Shown here piece after piece: positions 42,901 through 44,064 of a DNA stretch of 44,064 nucleotides. The notes below the pieces were generated by a model. That model saw only the letters and a list, made by a program, of their open reading frames with translations. It made no database searches and was not told where the DNA came from. Position 1 is the first letter of the stretch, and every line of letters starts with the position of its first letter. Both the position numbers and the translations under genes were made by a program. This stretch comes from JAZRZI01 sp045601325 (GTDB lineage Bacteria; Bacillota_I; Bacilli_A; RFN20; CAG-826), in the NCBI GenBank assembly GCA_045601325.1, contig JAZRZI010000036.1, positions 1 through 44,064 on the forward strand. The letters are read 5' to 3'.

Positions 42901-43802
42901 ACTGGAGTTCTGGTATCTGTGCTCATGAAGCTTACACAATCATCCCACTTTACGAAAACATTGAACATGTTGCTAAAGATGGCACAGTTTCATACACCAA
43001 AGGTGAATTATATCCTGATGGTGAATATGAAATGGAATTTGATTACACATTAACAGATGGTTCTAAGTACACAAAATCTTACACAATCCACATTGATAGT
43101 GGCGCACCAACAATCAAATCTGTTGATGAAGTAGAAAATAACGGCGAAAAATACATTAGAGTTCGTTACACAGAAGATTACTTATCATACGTTAACGTTT
43201 CTGGTTCTGCAGTTCTTCCTGAAAAAGACGACAAAGGCTATTACGTCGACATTAAATTCTCAGACCTTACTGGTAAAAATTGCTTATTCTTAAAAGCATT
43301 CGATATGGCTGGCGCTAACTCTGTGGCTTACACAAGAGTGGAAGATGAAAACCACATCACTGTTATTAATAAGAATATGTCAGCTTCATTGGAAATGACT
43401 TCTACAATTACTGATATAGATACATTCACAAAAGATGTAGTCTTGAAATTCAAGAAATCTGGTAAGACATTCGAAGTCAAGAATGATATCACAATCAATA
43501 TGAAGTTATTCAAGAACTTTGCTGATATCAAAGTCTTAGTCTATACAGGCGCAAACTCTCAAGAAGTTGAATTCAAACTTGAAGATGGATTCATCACATT
43601 CAACGTTACAAAAGATCTACACTTCAGAATTGTAAGTGGTGTCGATCCAACAGTTGATCCTGAGCCAATTGATGATCCTGATGACGATGATGACAAGAAG
43701 AAAGGTTGTGGCGGTTCTATTATCGTCTCAAGCAGCATTTTAGCAATCGTTTCTGCATTAGGACTAACATTACTTCTCAAGAGAAGAAAATACTCTGACT
43801 AA
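39930..43802 (+). CDS. cell-surface subtilisin-family (S8) serine protease
   Basis: This 1290-residue exported protease has a signal peptide at 1-22, an I9-like propeptide at about 30-110, and an S8 catalytic domain with Asp158 (IAIMDTG), His250 (PHGNH), oxyanion Asn357 (AAGND) and Ser610 (YDGTSMATP). A PA domain (about 440-550, GKIVIVDRG... GAIAVGIINN) sits between Asn and Ser, as in lactocepin/C5a-peptidase types. Fn3/Ig-like domains follow, then an acidic Pro/Asp linker and a C-terminal anchor: KKGCGGSI, a hydrophobic helix and LKRRKYSD. Start ATG 39930 lies about eight bases after AAAGGAG; ATG 39924 is too close. Next to opp, it probably feeds peptides to the importer. Confidence 0.93.
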   Translation: MLKFKLLALAAMTCVVGSANLKQVNVQKEELNAHIIVQVKGDATKMSEAQVLASQNRVLSEILTNITTSYKVEERYTSSLNGFVLNVNASHVDAIRRLNSVYDVNYNRQHAAMPLNNDELVHALEFAHSEASDNISSDTMYKPEESNEGEGVLIAIMDTGSMVNASINGTTGVTHDSFTALDPSVTVKETKESIQEKIAQNPGFHGKNDKTHSTYWNNKVPFYYDYGGTSHVSGTAGPEDFDVFDEGQPHGNHVASIAAGNDPLYKGIAPKAQIAVMNVFTAYEPTDADIMAGASASYGAYDSAMIKAFEDAEALGVDIVNLSLGSTLNDFDEDSILYNLVTRLQKGGMLINYAAGNDGKNQFASSMYEYWTTDMVETGILSGEANNPFVMDVAAAQANKEYFDTAFVVGDKTVAFKDQIEDYNTADGEVHYDVQRHLTDLLVDHPDGKFQFVKVGGWGEEDDYDGVDAEGKIVIVDRGETTFLEKINVAISHGAIAVGIINNDPTELDFNFRMDLSGNTPSVPVILILNKDKAVFDNATVTECQLLVETEANNPTAKTMASFSSDGPVHNLTLKPEISAPGQSILGAVYAQDSHGQYITNGYDYYDGTSMATPNMVGAAALILSEHLDNPSWRESINARIMSTADPMKDQFGTNFESVRRQGAGMVNIASAINTNAYLDGSTDASKLSNKAKIELQNNSDIKNGDLKLSFTIVNESSSAITYSASTLVYRPELVTMTNENFGEKFVGKTVQATYDHLIDTVSNTVSVGANETKVINLPTYTLSASEKQTINDNFPYGCYIEGYVILKADGQEDLSIPFLGFYGDASGAIPIEPFAFEKEAGRLYASDLLSGVASYFGGFTNADFSSDWVYGNFDSFEDVSMEGYLLSEKKLRDMVDTNAKSLTGVGFNPYTGEYDPQNIYVGNNGFANTMIITNYVMRSVATNTITLTNKASGKVVLVDHMYDSLFGATEDASGKEVAWPLFKSFAVADYWSSGICAHEAYTIIPLYENIEHVAKDGTVSYTKGELYPDGEYEMEFDYTLTDGSKYTKSYTIHIDSGAPTIKSVDEVENNGEKYIRVRYTEDYLSYVNVSGSAVLPEKDDKGYYVDIKFSDLTGKNCLFLKAFDMAGANSVAYTRVEDENHITVINKNMSASLEMTSTITDIDTFTKDVVLKFKKSGKTFEVKNDITINMKLFKNFADIKVLVYTGANSQEVEFKLEDGFITFNVTKDLHFRIVSGVDPTVDPEPIDDPDDDDDKKKGCGGSIIVSSSILAIVSALGLTLLLKRRKYSD

Positions 43803-43809
43803 TTCTGGT

Positions 43810-44058
43810 TCTCTTCATTCCTATGGGGATTTATGGGGATTTGAGTGAAAAATCACATTAAATATCTCTTCATTCCTATGGGGAGGAACAACATAACAAA
43901 TAAGGACTAAGGACCTCAAAATCCGGCTCTGAGGATTCTAATGGGGATTTATGGGGATTTGATAATAAAACCTTATAAAATAACTGAGGATTCCTTTGGG
44001 GACAAAACACATAATCAAACAAGGCTAAGGACCTCAAAATCCTTAGTCTTTTTGGTTC
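43810..44058 (+). repeat. diverged 118-bp tandem repeat, non-coding
   Basis: Two copies of a 118-base unit (43823-43940 and 43941-44058) share a 22-base block at 43823/43941 (two ATGGGGATTT) and an 18-base block at 43907/44025 (CTAAGGACCTCAAAATCC). The middles align with many changes. A 20-base block, TCTCTTCATTCCTATGGGGA, also occurs at 43810 and 43865. No plausible start codon and long frame is present on either strand. It directly follows the protease stop. Confidence 0.85.
44025..44055 (+). terminator. terminator-like hairpin at the end of the repeat region
   Basis: CTAAGGA pairs perfectly with TCCTTAG around an eight-base loop (CCTCAAAA) and is followed by TCTTTTTGG. The equivalent position in the first repeat copy lacks the second arm, so only the last copy forms this stem. 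It probably ends the protease transcript. Confidence 0.6.
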
Positions 44059-44064
44059 CTGTTA

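Noticed and set aside
43810..44058. CRISPR array.
   Set aside because: Repeat blocks are long-period (118 bp), the intervening sequence is homologous rather than unique, and there are no cas genes.
43865..44064. A minus-strand frame of about 60 codons without a stop through the terminal repeats.
   Set aside because: No start codon in the window, no ribosome binding site and composition dictated by the repeat; likely chance.

Overview
The window is AT-rich, uses the standard genetic code (TGA is a stop; Trp is TGG), has strong AGGAGG-type ribosome binding sites and carries many lipobox lipoproteins. No outer-membrane or periplasmic machinery is seen. This suggests a low-GC, Gram-positive-lineage bacterium, plausibly an uncultured Bacilli/Mollicutes-related lineage (RF39- or Erysipelotrichales-like). 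The ABC ATPases with lysine-rich insertions recall mycoplasmal homologues. The lineage is an inference; the window holds no rRNA, tRNA or ribosomal protein to confirm it.

Region 1 (1-2300) holds the tail of an upstream gene, a small lipoprotein, an IS200/IS605-type element with a lone Y1 (HUH) transposase and end hairpins, and an SGNH/GDSL hydrolase directly behind the element.

Region 2 (2340-20265) is one co-directional block of about 18 kb that looks like a Gram-positive polysaccharide-utilisation locus. It has a solute-binding lipoprotein, two MalF/MalG-type permeases, four large consecutive lipoproteins (Ig-like; DUF4838; BIG2+GLUG; InlB-like repeats plus beta-sandwiches), an MsmK/UgpC-type ATPase with a large coiled-coil insertion, a small unknown protein, a GH63/MGH1-like (alpha/alpha)6 hydrolase and a GH28-like beta-helix protein. 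The likely flow is surface capture and trimming of a plant-type (possibly pectic) glycan, ABC import of oligosaccharides, and cytoplasmic breakdown by the two hydrolases.

Region 3 (20317-24245) is a compact second unit with a beta-lactamase-fold serine hydrolase (carrying an exact 30-bp in-frame tandem duplication), a HAD-IIA phosphatase, a LicD-type phosphotransferase and an octopine/nopaline-dehydrogenase-family protein. Its role may be surface or small-molecule modification.

Region 4 (24324-29733, minus strand) is a two-gene operon for very large secreted proteins. One is wall- or membrane-anchored and has six divergent ~145-residue repeats; the other is an unrecognised 757-residue exoprotein. 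Divergent from them are a six-fold 16-residue (YCG) repeat miniprotein and a small membrane protein.

Region 5 (30640-43802) is a peptide-acquisition block: OppA (with an N-terminal BIG2 domain), OppB, OppC (with a ~350-residue extracytoplasmic insertion), OppD and OppF (both with charged coiled-coil insertions), then a separately promoted subtilisin-family cell-surface protease. A diverged 118-bp tandem repeat ending in a terminator-like hairpin closes the window.
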